Origin: Paenibacillus radicis (ex Gao et al. 2016) | Lineage (GTDB): Bacteria; Bacillota; Bacilli; Paenibacillales; Paenibacillaceae | DNA: 64,000 nt | Assembly: GCF_014641555.1 (NCBI RefSeq) | Contig: NZ_BMHY01000016.1 | Coordinates: 1 to 64,000, forward strand | Direction: 5' to 3' | Part shown: positions 23,316 through 31,366 of the stretch, in pieces | How positions within the stretch are numbered: the stretch's first letter is position 1 | How the letters are laid out: every line of letters starts with the position of its first letter | The notes under the pieces: generated by a model | Databases searched by the model: none | What the model was told of the DNA's origin: nothing | Seen by the model: only the letters and a program-made list of their open reading frames with translations | Position numbers and translations under genes: made by a program

Positions 23316-24200
23316 GTGGAGGCTTATTCGACTGGTTCTGCTTTATATACAGGTAACGCGCTGAGTATGCAAAGGATTGAAGATTTTATCGCTTTTATCC
23401 GGCAAGCAAATGAGCTTCTTCAGACGGAATCAGATCTGTCTCCTGATAATTCATTAGTTAAAAGCATAATTAGCCATCTTTCACTTCAGCTGCGATCCAG
23501 CTATTTACCTGAGGAAGTACAAGCTGTTCTAAGCCATGCGTATATTCAATTGAACCAGCGAAGCTTGCAAAACAAGTTGTCAGAAGCTGAATTTCTAACT
23601 GAGATAAGCGATTGCCGTCACTTTTGCAAGTCCGAAGTTCCCGGCTTGGATCGTGTGACAAGGTTGCCGAATTGGAACATTTACATGGCTCTGGTTAGCC
23701 AGGAACTGTCCATACTGCGTCAGATCATTCAACAGAATCCCCATATAGGGAAGTCGCCCGTTGTTTTCGTAGGCAGCGGGCCAATGCCGTTAAGTCCTAT
23801 TATTCTGCACCTGCTCGGTAATGTGGAGGTTATCTGCCTGGAAATAGATGCTGTGGCTTATGATGCCTCCTGTACCTTACTTGAGCATTTAGGTTTAGCG
23901 AATAAAGTTAAGGTTGTAATGGAGAATGGATCCGAGTTCGATTATAGCTCTTATAGCCGGATCTTTGTGGCTAGTCTCGTCCGAAACAAGCGGGCTGTAC
24001 TGAGGCAAATTAGCAGCACTTCATCCGCTCCATTAGTAGCTGTTCGTACGGCAGAGGGGATGCGGCAGATCATGTATGAAGCAGTGGATGAGTCGCAGTT
24101 GAATGAAATGGGCTGGCAGATTGCAGGACGAACGTACCCTGTAGAAAATCTGGTCATCAACTCCACTTTGTTTCTTGAACGTGTGACCAATACGAACTGA
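23316..24200 (+). CDS. Nicotianamine-synthase-like protein
   Basis: About 294 residues with the nicotianamine synthase core: a helical N-terminal part, then a Rossmann-type SAM-binding domain with FVGSGPMPLSPIIL (about residues 153-166) and VICLEIDAVAYDAS. NAS-type enzymes join aminobutyrate units from S-adenosylmethionine; the bacterial version CntL starts opine metallophores such as staphylopine and bacillopaline. No opine dehydrogenase (CntM) or Cnt transporter lies beside it, so its product is unclear. I choose GTG 23316 because AAGGAG is 8 bases upstream; ATG 23289 lacks an SD. A terminator follows. Confidence 0.75.
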   Translation: MEAYSTGSALYTGNALSMQRIEDFIAFIRQANELLQTESDLSPDNSLVKSIISHLSLQLRSSYLPEEVQAVLSHAYIQLNQRSLQNKLSEAEFLTEISDCRHFCKSEVPGLDRVTRLPNWNIYMALVSQELSILRQIIQQNPHIGKSPVVFVGSGPMPLSPIILHLLGNVEVICLEIDAVAYDASCTLLEHLGLANKVKVVMENGSEFDYSSYSRIFVASLVRNKRAVLRQISSTSSAPLVAVRTAEGMRQIMYEAVDESQLNEMGWQIAGRTYPVENLVINSTLFLERVTNTN

Positions 24201-24205
24201 TAAGA

Positions 24206-24246
24206 CGACCACATGAGAGTGTATACTCCGTGTGGTTGTTTTTTAA
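24206..24246 (+). terminator. Intrinsic terminator
   Basis: GACCACATG pairs with CGTGTGGTT across a short loop, followed by GTTTTTT. The stem resembles the terminator at 41,367. Confidence 0.75.
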
Positions 24247-24273
24247 GTTCAAATCGCCAAAAATGAAACGGTG

Positions 24274-24492
24274 TTGTTAAAGGATGAAGCTTTGAGTCAA
24301 ATTCAGAAGGAAAAGGCACAAGCAATGAAACAATTAACGGAGCAGGTTGACGGCATATCGGAAATGATTGTAGTCAAACAACAGGTATGGGTGCTGAACC
24401 AAGTGAAGGCACTAATAAAGTGCATTGATTTCACACAATGGCTCGTGCTTGATTTTAATAATAAGTTGGTTATAATAGGTTTATGTGATTAA
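24274..24492 (+). CDS. Doubtful small ORF
   Basis: About 70 codons beginning LLKDEALSQIQKEKAQAMKQ, a plausible helical peptide, but with no SD. Its 3' end runs over the promoter and operator of the ArsR gene. It may be a remnant of a coding sequence; I give it little weight. Confidence 0.2.
   Translation: MLKDEALSQIQKEKAQAMKQLTEQVDGISEMIVVKQQVWVLNQVKALIKCIDFTQWLVLDFNNKLVIIGLCD
24449..24476 (+). promoter_or_regulatory. Promoter of the ArsR-type gene
   Basis: TTGATT, 16 bases, TATAAT. The operator dyad begins 3 bases after the -10, so a bound repressor would cover the start of transcription. Confidence 0.7.
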
Positions 24493-24494
24493 AC
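24479..24494. promoter_or_regulatory. Operator 1, GTTTA-N6-TAAAC
   Basis: GTTTATGTGATTAAAC is a dyad shared with a second copy 400 bases downstream. The wider common form is GGTTTATRTGNTTAAACRAAT. It lies between promoter and start codon of the ArsR-type gene, as expected for autoregulation. Confidence 0.65.
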
Positions 24495-24517
24495 AAATGA
24501 ACGAGAGGGGGCGGAAT

Positions 24518-24841
24518 ATGAGCGAGAGTACGGAGCATATTGTGCAACAATTCAAGGAAAGTATTCCGCTGCTGGAAGTGCTGACTGATGAAAAACGTCA
24601 AGCCATCATTTTATTGCTTGCACAGCATAAAGCGGGACTTAATGTTAATGCTATAGCGGAGCAAATAAATTTGTCCAGACCTGCCATCTCCCATCATTTG
24701 AAGGTTTTAAAGCAGTCAGGCTATGTGAGCTATGAAAAAAAGAGCGTAGAAAATCACTATACATTAACGCTGCGCAAACCACTTGAACAGCTTAAATTAT
24801 TAATTGCAGCCATTGAAGCCCAGTGTAACAGTTCTTCTTAA
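24518..24841 (+). CDS. ArsR-family regulator
   Basis: A 107-residue winged-helix repressor with the typical ArsR/SmtB core LSRPAISHHLKVLKQSGYV. No metal-binding CxC or paired Cys/His motif is visible, so it is probably not a metal sensor. ATG 24518 follows GAGGGG at 7 bases. Operator dyads lie before this gene and before the following oxidoreductase, which suggests that it controls both. Confidence 0.85.
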   Translation: MSESTEHIVQQFKESIPLLEVLTDEKRQAIILLLAQHKAGLNVNAIAEQINLSRPAISHHLKVLKQSGYVSYEKKSVENHYTLTLRKPLEQLKLLIAAIEAQCNSSS

Positions 24842-24878
24842 GCAGTAATGACTAAGAAGAATATTTTTTCTTCATTTG

Positions 24879-24894
24879 GTTTATATGTTTAAAC
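24879..24894. promoter_or_regulatory. Operator 2, GTTTA-N6-TAAAC
   Basis: GTTTATATGTTTAAAC, second copy of the dyad at 24,479, in the gap between the ArsR-type gene and the oxidoreductase. Confidence 0.65.
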
Positions 24895-24920
24895 GAATAA
24901 TCATAAATGGAGTGATTGTC

Positions 24921-25928
24921 ATGAAGGCCATGATCATTGAGAAATACGGAAAAAATGTTCCTTTAACAATGTCTGAAAAGCCAATGCCCACTATCGGAGA
25001 ACATGATGTGTTGGTCGAAATTTATGCAGCAAGCTTAAATCCTATCGACTTTAAAATCAAAGAGGGAAAAGCAAAATTTCTGCTAAAGTACGAGCTGCCA
25101 TTAATTTTAGGAAATGATTTTGCCGGAGTTGTAGTCGAGGTTGGTGAGAGGGTAAGTGCGTTTAAGCCAGGAGATGAAGTTTACGGCAGACCCCGCAAAG
25201 GCAGAATCGGGACATTAGCCGAATATATTGCTATTCATGAAGAGGATATTGCGCTGAAGCCTCGGAACCTAAGCTTCGAAGAAGCGGCATCGATACCGCT
25301 GGTTGGACTTACGACTTATCAAGCTTTTCACGATATCATGAAGCTCCAAAAAGGCCAAAAAATATTAATTCACGCCGGATCAGGAGGCGTAGGCACGTTT
25401 GCCATCCAGCTTGCTAAATTGATGGGAGCTTACGTAGCGACAACTGCCAGCGATAAAGGCTATGATTTAGTCCAATCACTTGGTGCTGATCAAATCGTTA
25501 ATTATCGGAAAGAAAATTTCGAAGAATTGCTGTCTGGATACGATGCTGTGTATGATACGTTAGGCGGTACAGTATTGAAAAAATCTTTTCAAGTACTGAA
25601 ACCAAACGGGAAAATCGTATCGGTGTCCGGCTTGCCAAACGCAAGATTCGGAAAAGAAGCAAAAATAGGCTGGCTAAAGACATTCCTTTTATCCATCGTT
25701 AGCCGTAAAATTACAGCTCTTGAGAAGAAAAGCGGAACGACCTATCACTTCCTCTTTATGAAACCAAGCGGCGCGCAATTAAAGATAATCAGCGAATTTA
25801 TCGAAAAGGGTCAAATTAAACCTGTCATTGATAAGGTGTTTGATTTTAAAGATGCCGCGCTGGCGCTTCATTATTTGGAGGGTGGCAGTGCGAAAGGGAA
25901 GGTGGTTGTTAGAATTAAGGAAAGATAG
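24921..25928 (+). CDS. Quinone-oxidoreductase-like MDR protein
   Basis: A 335-residue medium-chain dehydrogenase/reductase. It has the GroES-like N-terminal domain (ASLNPIDFKIKEG, NDFAGVVVEVG) and a Rossmann domain with AGSGGVGTFAIQLAKL, but lacks the zinc ligands of alcohol dehydrogenases, so it is of the NADPH quinone reductase/zeta-crystallin type. The start is ATG 24921 with GGAGTGA upstream; an in-frame ATG at 24,876-24,891 overlaps the operator and is unlikely. Controlled, I infer, by the ArsR-type regulator just upstream. Its stop codon meets sigK tail 6. Confidence 0.85.
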   Translation: MKAMIIEKYGKNVPLTMSEKPMPTIGEHDVLVEIYAASLNPIDFKIKEGKAKFLLKYELPLILGNDFAGVVVEVGERVSAFKPGDEVYGRPRKGRIGTLAEYIAIHEEDIALKPRNLSFEEAASIPLVGLTTYQAFHDIMKLQKGQKILIHAGSGGVGTFAIQLAKLMGAYVATTASDKGYDLVQSLGADQIVNYRKENFEELLSGYDAVYDTLGGTVLKKSFQVLKPNGKIVSVSGLPNARFGKEAKIGWLKTFLLSIVSRKITALEKKSGTTYHFLFMKPSGAQLKIISEFIEKGQIKPVIDKVFDFKDAALALHYLEGGSAKGKVVVRIKER

Positions 25929-25965
25929 CTCGTTGTATCGACAATGAGATTTTAATGCATATAAG
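25928..25965 (+). pseudogene. sigK trace (tail 6)
   Basis: GCTCGTTGTATCGACAATGA followed by GATTTTAATGCATATAAG matches the sigK codons for ARCIENEILMHLR at about 32 of 38 bases. It spans the AATGA word used as the skin crossover in Bacillus subtilis. It is the most distant and smallest member of the sigK-tail series. Confidence 0.65.
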
Positions 25966-26003
25966 CCCGTAGTTCGCTAATACGCGAATTGCGGGCTCTC
26001 TTA
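25964..26003 (+). terminator. Terminator after the oxidoreductase
   Basis: AGCCCGTAGTTCGC pairs with GCGAATTGCGGGCT (two mismatches) around TAATAC, followed by CTCTTATTCTT. Confidence 0.7.
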
Positions 26004-26066
26004 TTCTTAATCAGATAACAATTCACTATTAAGTTTGCAGTTGTACAATATCACTTTTATGTATAG

Positions 26067-26213
26067 CTATACTATTGTGATAGTAAAGTAATAAATTACA
26101 CATTTCTTCAAGAGGTTGGCGAGAGTCGATTAACGTTATATCATTTTATCAATGATAAGCAATACGGCGGTGACGGACAGATTGGCTTATCGATAACCAA
26201 TCATTACCTATAG
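26067..26213 (+). pseudogene. C-terminal gene remnant
   Basis: An open frame with no start codon that reads NYTFLQEVGESRLTLYHF and then NDKQYGGDGQIGLSITNHYL before a stop. The composition looks like real protein. The front is missing, so it is a remnant of unknown origin. A strong terminator follows directly, as expected at the end of a former gene. Confidence 0.35.
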
Positions 26214-26257
26214 AAAGAGCACTTGAAAAAAGTGTTCTTTCTATGGGTATTTTTTTA
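26207..26257 (+). terminator. Strong intrinsic terminator
   Basis: CCTATAGAAAGAGCACTT pairs with AAGTGTTCTTTCTATGGG and is followed by TATTTTTTTAT. Confidence 0.85.
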
Positions 26258-26544
26258 TAGACTCTGTAATCCCATTTTACGGATGAGTATACAAGACTGA
26301 TATATAGAGATCGAAATGCCAGATTTACGGTGCTTTTTGACTTTTTTGAGCATGATAGTTCCTCCCTTATATCAGCTTCTAGTAATATATGCTTTCTATT
26401 AAAATTGGCGATTCTAGGAAGATTGAGGGACTTTCAAATAATAGTAAAAACTATATGACTGAACGCGTATAATGAAGCCATGTGGTTCTTGTGTTCCCCA
26501 TATTTTATTGGCAGATTCAAATCAATCAAAAGGAGATTTAGTAT
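26258..26544. other. Gap without a recognised gene
   Basis: I see no gene in these 287 bases. They end with the SD AAAGGAG for the lipoprotein gene at 26,545. Confidence 0.5.
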
Positions 26545-27267
26545 ATGAAAGTGACTTTGGCTTTTTTAATGATCGTATTGCTTTGTGCTTGCGGGAGCAA
26601 TACGCAGGATTTGTCCTCAGTGGTTCCCATGATAAATAAAGTGAGTTTTTCGAACCAACAAGCTGCCATTCATTATCCTGAAATTACGAATCTGGATAGA
26701 CCAGAACAGACTGAAAAGTTGAATGAAGTTTTGAAGAGTGATGCCATGCAAATAGTAGATTACTTTGGTGGAAATGAACAATCGAACGAGTTGGATGCTG
26801 ATTATTTTTCCAAGCTATTGGGGGATAAATTAATCAGTGTTGCTTATACAGGATCAAGCTATGTAAAGGGTGGAGCGTATCCTAGAAGTATTTTCGTTAC
26901 AACGAATCTAGATTTAACGAAAGAGAAAAAGATAGTCTTGAAGGACATCGTGAGAATAGATGATGAGTTTATTGCGTTGTTGCGAGGAGCGAAGTATGTT
27001 CCGTATGATTCTGAATTAGTTGTTGAGGAAGAAGCAAGGGAGGAATTAAGCAGCTATTCTAACGAGCAACTGATTGCATTCTTCAATCAGTCTGACGTAA
27101 TAAGCGATACGAATGAATTAAGCGTATTCACTTATTTTACGAAAGATTCGCTAGGCATAAGCTTTAACGTACCACATGCACTTGGAGACCATGCAGAATT
27201 TGAAATTACATATAGCGAGCTTAACGATCACTTTCTAACTGAGAACAAATTATGGAGCAAGGGATAA
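26545..27267 (+). CDS. Lipoprotein with DUF4163/DUF3298-like domain
   Basis: A 240-residue lipoprotein. The signal peptide MKVTLAFLMIVLLCACGS holds a lipobox ending at Cys17 or nearby. The body has the pattern of DUF4163-DUF3298 proteins seen in PdaC and RsiV relatives: YPEI...LN at the start, VAYTGSSYVKGGAYPRSIFVTTNLDL in the middle, LKDIV and a C-terminal HALGDHAEFEITYSELNDHF. No deacetylase domain is attached. Role unknown, probably envelope sensing or ligand binding. Good SD (AAAGGAG). Confidence 0.7.
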   Translation: MKVTLAFLMIVLLCACGSNTQDLSSVVPMINKVSFSNQQAAIHYPEITNLDRPEQTEKLNEVLKSDAMQIVDYFGGNEQSNELDADYFSKLLGDKLISVAYTGSSYVKGGAYPRSIFVTTNLDLTKEKKIVLKDIVRIDDEFIALLRGAKYVPYDSELVVEEEAREELSSYSNEQLIAFFNQSDVISDTNELSVFTYFTKDSLGISFNVPHALGDHAEFEITYSELNDHFLTENKLWSKG

Positions 27268-27338
27268 TGAATCGAGAAAAATGATAGATTAGAAATAGAC
27301 TGAAGAGGAAACAAGAATAAGTAACAGGGGGGCTTGTT

Positions 27339-27902
27339 ATTAGAAAAGTTATAATGATTTTACTGGCTCTTTGTCTATTAATGGTTTCTATTATTGGTTA
27401 TTTCTATGTTGAAAATAGTAATTTAATAACATTAGAAGAACCAGTGAGCATAGATTCTAGTATTGATTTAACGGGTACATGGTGGTTTATGGCTGCTAAT
27501 TCAGATGATGAAAATTTAATGAAATATGGAATTTCAACAGATGGTATCGATTTTGAACAACATAATGTGGTTGTATCAAACGGAAGGGAGATTCAGAAGA
27601 TGAGCTTTGTTCGTTCAGATAAATTTCCTTTTAGACGTACGCATTTTGCTAAAGTCCTTTTGAAGAAGGAAATTCATAAACGCACATGGTTTGTATATAA
27701 AATGAAGAAGATGGAGGTTTATATGGATGAAAGGTATTTCCATGGAAACATTCAGATAAGCAAATAAGTTTGTTACATAGATTTCGATGTTCAAGGTGAG
27801 AGTATCAATTTGACGGTTTCGAACTACGGTGACTATGTGAGTCAGAAACAAGGGGCCGGGATATTTCCTTTCCAAAAAATAGTCTATATAAGCAAACAAT
27901 AA
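27339..27902 (+). pseudogene. Small secreted/membrane protein gene split by an in-frame stop
   Basis: The frame encodes one N-terminal membrane segment (MILLALCLLMVSIIGYFYV) and a domain beginning SIDLTGTWWFMAAN, ending at TAA 27,765. The same frame then continues open for 44 codons (CYIDFDVQGESINLTVSNYG ... FPFQKIVYISKQ) to TAA 27,900 and reads as genuine protein, so one stop codon appears to split a gene of about 187 codons. ATG 27354 is the first ordinary start. The SD (AGGGGGG) fits better with ATT 27339, which would add a basic N-terminus IRKVI. A terminator follows the second stop. Family unknown. Confidence 0.55.
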
Positions 27903-27907
27903 TAAGA

Positions 27908-27934
27908 GCACACCGATTTCCGGTGTGTTTTTTT
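27908..27934 (+). terminator. Intrinsic terminator
   Basis: CACACCG pairs with CGGTGTG around ATTTC, followed by seven T's. Confidence 0.85.
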
Positions 27935-28046
27935 GTCTATGCTCACTTAATTTTGGCAAATATCTGTCGGATCTTCAGGTAATAATAGGTAGGTCGAAGG
28001 TTTGGTTCCCCTTATCGTTGTTTATCACTAAACCGCGAAATTGTCG

Positions 28047-28068
28047 TATTTGGTATAGACTTCAAATA
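28047..28068. promoter_or_regulatory. Possible operator before gntP
   Basis: TATTTG-N10-CAAATA is an inverted repeat about 40 bases before gntP. A GntR-type gluconate repressor would be expected to bind here, but no such regulator gene is in this locus. Confidence 0.35.
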
Positions 28069-28105
28069 CATCCGGCTTACAAATAAATCAGGAGGTTCAC
28101 ACACT

Positions 28106-29467
28106 ATGTTGTTATTCATCGTACTTGCAGCTATCGTTGTGCTGCTATTGCTTATTACGGTTGCAAAGCTTAATCCCTTCGTCGCGTTGATTATTACAGC
28201 AATTGGAGCGGGACTCGCCGCTGGCATGCCGATCTTGGCTACAGAGGATCAGCCGGGCATTATCGATTCCATCAAGACAGGGATGGGCAATACGCTTGGA
28301 TTTCTGGCAATTGTCTTGGCATTAGGCACCATGCTGGGCAAAATGATGGCCGAGTCGGGCGGAGCAGAGCGGATTGCCAAAACGCTCATCGGCTTGTTCG
28401 GTGAACGCAGAGTTCATTGGGCGATGATGTGCGTCGCATTTATCGTCGGCATTCCGGTTTTTTTTCAGGTTGGCTTCGTATTGCTAATTCCGCTTCTGTT
28501 CACGATATCCAGGCAAACTGGACTCTCACTGGTGAAAATAGGCGTTCCCCTCGTAGCTGGCTTGTCTGTCGTTCATGGCCTTGTTCCACCGCATCCTGCA
28601 GCGATGGCAGCTGTCGGCATATTTAATGCGGATATCGGCCTGACGATTTTATATGCCGTCATCGTCGGTTTACCAACTGCTATTGTCGCTGGCCCGTTGT
28701 ACGGCAATTGGATCGGCAGCCGCATACATAAAGAGGTCCCGAAGGGAATGGGCGAACATTTAACCGAAAATGCGGATACGAAGCAGCTTCCGGGCTTCGC
28801 CAATACATTGATTACGATTCTGATTCCGGTATTCTTGATGCTGATTGCGACGTTTGCGGACGTTTTTCTCGAAAGCGGTACGCTCTCTAAAGACGACGCT
28901 CTATTTCTGGCGGCCAAGTTTGTCGGCGATCCTGTCGTTGCGCTGCTGATCGCTACGGTGTATTCCTTTTTCAGTTTAGGTTATTTTAGAGGAATCAGCC
29001 GGGACAAGGTATTGAAATTTACGAATGATTGCTTGGCACCTACAGCGACTATTCTTCTCGTTATCGGCGCAGGGGGTGCGTTCAATCGAGTGCTGCTCGA
29101 TTCCGGCATTGGCGATTACATTGCCGATCTGGCAACCTCCTCCAACGTCTCTCCCATACTGCTCGGTTGGGGAATTGCGGCGATGATTCGTATTGCGACA
29201 GGCTCAGCCACCGTATCGATGATGACGGCCGCAGGAATTGTGGCTCCAATTGCTGAGGCTATGCCTGGCACCAGCGTCGAACTGTTAGTACTGGCTACCG
29301 GCTCCGGCTCGCTCATTTTATCGCATGTGAATGACTCGGGCTTTTGGCTTATTAAGGAGTATTTCGGTATGAGCGTGAAGGAAACGCTGCTCACCTGGAC
29401 TGCCCTTGAGACCATTATTTCAGTCGTTGCGCTTGCGCTTATTCTGGTATTGAACAGCTTGATCTAG
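28106..29467 (+). CDS. gntP: Gluconate:H+ symporter
   Basis: A 453-residue permease of the GntP family with 12-14 membrane segments. Family signatures include LNPFVALIITAIGAGLAAGM near residue 25, GKMMAESGGAERIAKTLI, the GIPVFFQVGFVLLIPL helix and LVPPHPAAMAA. It brings gluconate or a related sugar acid into the cell. SD CAGGAGG precedes ATG 28106. The next gene is a gluconokinase, so the pair takes up and phosphorylates gluconate for the pentose phosphate pathway. Confidence 0.92.
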   Translation: MLLFIVLAAIVVLLLLITVAKLNPFVALIITAIGAGLAAGMPILATEDQPGIIDSIKTGMGNTLGFLAIVLALGTMLGKMMAESGGAERIAKTLIGLFGERRVHWAMMCVAFIVGIPVFFQVGFVLLIPLLFTISRQTGLSLVKIGVPLVAGLSVVHGLVPPHPAAMAAVGIFNADIGLTILYAVIVGLPTAIVAGPLYGNWIGSRIHKEVPKGMGEHLTENADTKQLPGFANTLITILIPVFLMLIATFADVFLESGTLSKDDALFLAAKFVGDPVVALLIATVYSFFSLGYFRGISRDKVLKFTNDCLAPTATILLVIGAGGAFNRVLLDSGIGDYIADLATSSNVSPILLGWGIAAMIRIATGSATVSMMTAAGIVAPIAEAMPGTSVELLVLATGSGSLILSHVNDSGFWLIKEYFGMSVKETLLTWTALETIISVVALALILVLNSLI

Positions 29468-29621
29468 AGGCAGAGATGGGATAGGCTAGCGGAGAGGAGC
29501 TTTATAGAAGAACAAATGGAAATACCCTCTCCGGCAGGTGATAGCGCTGCTCCGCAATGAGTTCCGTGGACGCCGAGTCTCGTCTTGCCTGAAGATTGAT
29601 ACAAACAGGAGTGAAAGAGCA

Positions 29622-31160
29622 GTGACTGATTCATACATAATGGGAGTCGATATCGGTACGACCAGCACCAAATCCGTCCTTTTCAATAAGTTGGGCAAGC
29701 TTCTGACAAGCCATACCATAGAATACCCGTTATATTCACCAAAGCCGGATGTTGCGGAACAGGACCCTGAGGAGATATTTCGGGCTGTTATCGGCACGAT
29801 CAAACAAGTCGTCACAGATAGTCGCGTTCAGCCTTCCAGCATTCTGTGCGTTTCGTTCAGTTCCGCTATGCACAGTGTCATTGCAGTGGATGGGAGCGGA
29901 CAACCGCTGACACGATGCATAACTTGGGCAGATAACCGCAGTACACTCTGGACGGAGCGAATCAAAAACGAAATGAACGGACATCAGATTTATTTGCGCA
30001 CGGGAACGCCTCTCCATCCGATGTCCCCGCTGTCCAAGCTGACGTGGCTAAGACATGCAGAGCCGGAGCTGTTCAACCGGACGCATAAATTTATTTCAAT
30101 CAAGGAATATGTGTTTTACAAACTGTTCAACGAATATGTCATCGATTACTCGATCGCTTCCGCCACCGGCTTGTTTAATCTGGAACGGCTGGCATGGGAT
30201 GAGGAAGCGCTGCAGGTTGCAGGCGTAACAGCGGACAAGCTGTCTGTACCGGTTCCGACCACGCACCAGCTTCGCGGATTGGACACCAAATGGGCTGCCG
30301 ATATGAATTTGCCGGCCTCTATTCCTTTTGTGGTGGGGGCGAGCGACGGCGTTTTGTCCAATCTGGGCGTAAACGCCATCGATCCGGGTACGGTAGCCGT
30401 CACTATAGGAACGAGCGGTGCCATTCGCACGGTAACAGACCGTCCGGTAACGGATCCAAAAGGCAGAATTTTTTGCTATGCGCTCACGGAGAATATGTGG
30501 GTAATCGGCGGCCCCGTTAATAATGGGGGAATGATTTTCCGCTGGCTGCGCGATCAGCTTTGCTCCTCTGAGTCGGAGACAGCGCTCCGATTGGGCAAAG
30601 AGCCTTATGAGCTGCTGACCGAAATTGCCTCGCTTGTTCCGGCGGGTGCAGATGGATTGTTATTCCACCCGTACTTGGCGGGGGAGAGGGCTCCGCTATG
30701 GGATGCTAATGCAAGGGGTTCGTTTTTCGGCCTTGGCCTGCATCACAAGAAGCAGCATATGATTCGAGCTGTGCTGGAAGGTGTGATTTTCAACCTTTTC
30801 ACTGTCTATATGGCTTTGGAGGAGCTGATCGGTCATCCGACTAAAATCCAGGCGACAGGCGGATTCGCACGCTCCGAGCTGTGGCGCCAGATGATGGCGG
30901 ACATTTTCGATCAGGAGGTACAGGTGCCGGAAAGCTTCGAAAGCTCTTGCTTGGGAGCTGCGATTCTTGGCTTGTACAGCTTAGGAGAGGTTGACTCGCT
31001 GCATGTCGTTTCGACGATGATGGGCACCTCGCATAAGCATTTGCCGAACAAAGAAAATGTTGAGCGCTATAAGGAGCTGAGCCGGATATTCGTCCGGATG
31101 TCGCGGCTGCTTTCCGAGGAGTACGGACATATCGCGGAATATCAGAAGAAGTGGATGTAA
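29622..31160 (+). CDS. gntK: Gluconokinase (FGGY family)
   Basis: A 512-residue FGGY carbohydrate kinase, the length of Bacillus gluconokinase. The N-terminal actin-like domain opens with MGVDIGTTSTKSVLF (phosphate 1 loop); VTIGTSGAIR (phosphate 2), PYLAGERAPLWDANARG and the ATP-binding ATGGFARSELWRQMMADIF follow. It makes 6-phosphogluconate. I use GTG 29622, 9 bases after AGGAGTGA, rather than the in-frame upstream codon at 29538. It forms an operon with gntP, with a 154-base gap. Confidence 0.92.
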   Translation: MTDSYIMGVDIGTTSTKSVLFNKLGKLLTSHTIEYPLYSPKPDVAEQDPEEIFRAVIGTIKQVVTDSRVQPSSILCVSFSSAMHSVIAVDGSGQPLTRCITWADNRSTLWTERIKNEMNGHQIYLRTGTPLHPMSPLSKLTWLRHAEPELFNRTHKFISIKEYVFYKLFNEYVIDYSIASATGLFNLERLAWDEEALQVAGVTADKLSVPVPTTHQLRGLDTKWAADMNLPASIPFVVGASDGVLSNLGVNAIDPGTVAVTIGTSGAIRTVTDRPVTDPKGRIFCYALTENMWVIGGPVNNGGMIFRWLRDQLCSSESETALRLGKEPYELLTEIASLVPAGADGLLFHPYLAGERAPLWDANARGSFFGLGLHHKKQHMIRAVLEGVIFNLFTVYMALEELIGHPTKIQATGGFARSELWRQMMADIFDQEVQVPESFESSCLGAAILGLYSLGEVDSLHVVSTMMGTSHKHLPNKENVERYKELSRIFVRMSRLLSEEYGHIAEYQKKWM

Positions 31161-31192
31161 GCGGAAAAATAGTAGAGCGGCAGGCCGGAGGG

Positions 31193-31213
31193 AACGGCTT
31201 TGCCGTTTTTTTA
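31193..31213 (+). terminator. Terminator of gntPK
   Basis: AACGGC-TTT-GCCGTT followed by seven T's. Confidence 0.85.
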
Positions 31214-31262
31214 TTGATGAATAAAATCATACATTCTGAATGGTTTAATAGATTTTAAATTC

Positions 31263-31330
31263 ATTCGACATAATGCAACATAATACGACATTATCTCTTA
31301 CTGAAATTAGCTTGTAAGGTACTGTATAGT
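31263..31330 (+). promoter_or_regulatory. Promoter and activator site of RHS locus 1
   Basis: Three direct decamers (reverse strand TGTCGTATTA, TGTTGCATTA, TGTCGAATGA) lie in tandem at 31,263-31,293. Twelve bases from the last CGACAT begins TTACTGAAAT, and TATAGT (31,325-31,330) follows 17 bases after TGAAAT. The same arrangement with the same spacings precedes RHS locus 2 (44,791-44,859). A weak -35 next to helically phased repeats suggests a response-regulator-dependent promoter. Confidence 0.6.
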
Positions 31331-31366
31331 TTAACTATGTAAAATAATAATGAAGGATGTAGAATA

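Noticed and set aside
30841..31230. Minus-strand frame opposite gntK
   Set aside because: It is a shadow of a well-conserved kinase gene, without SD.
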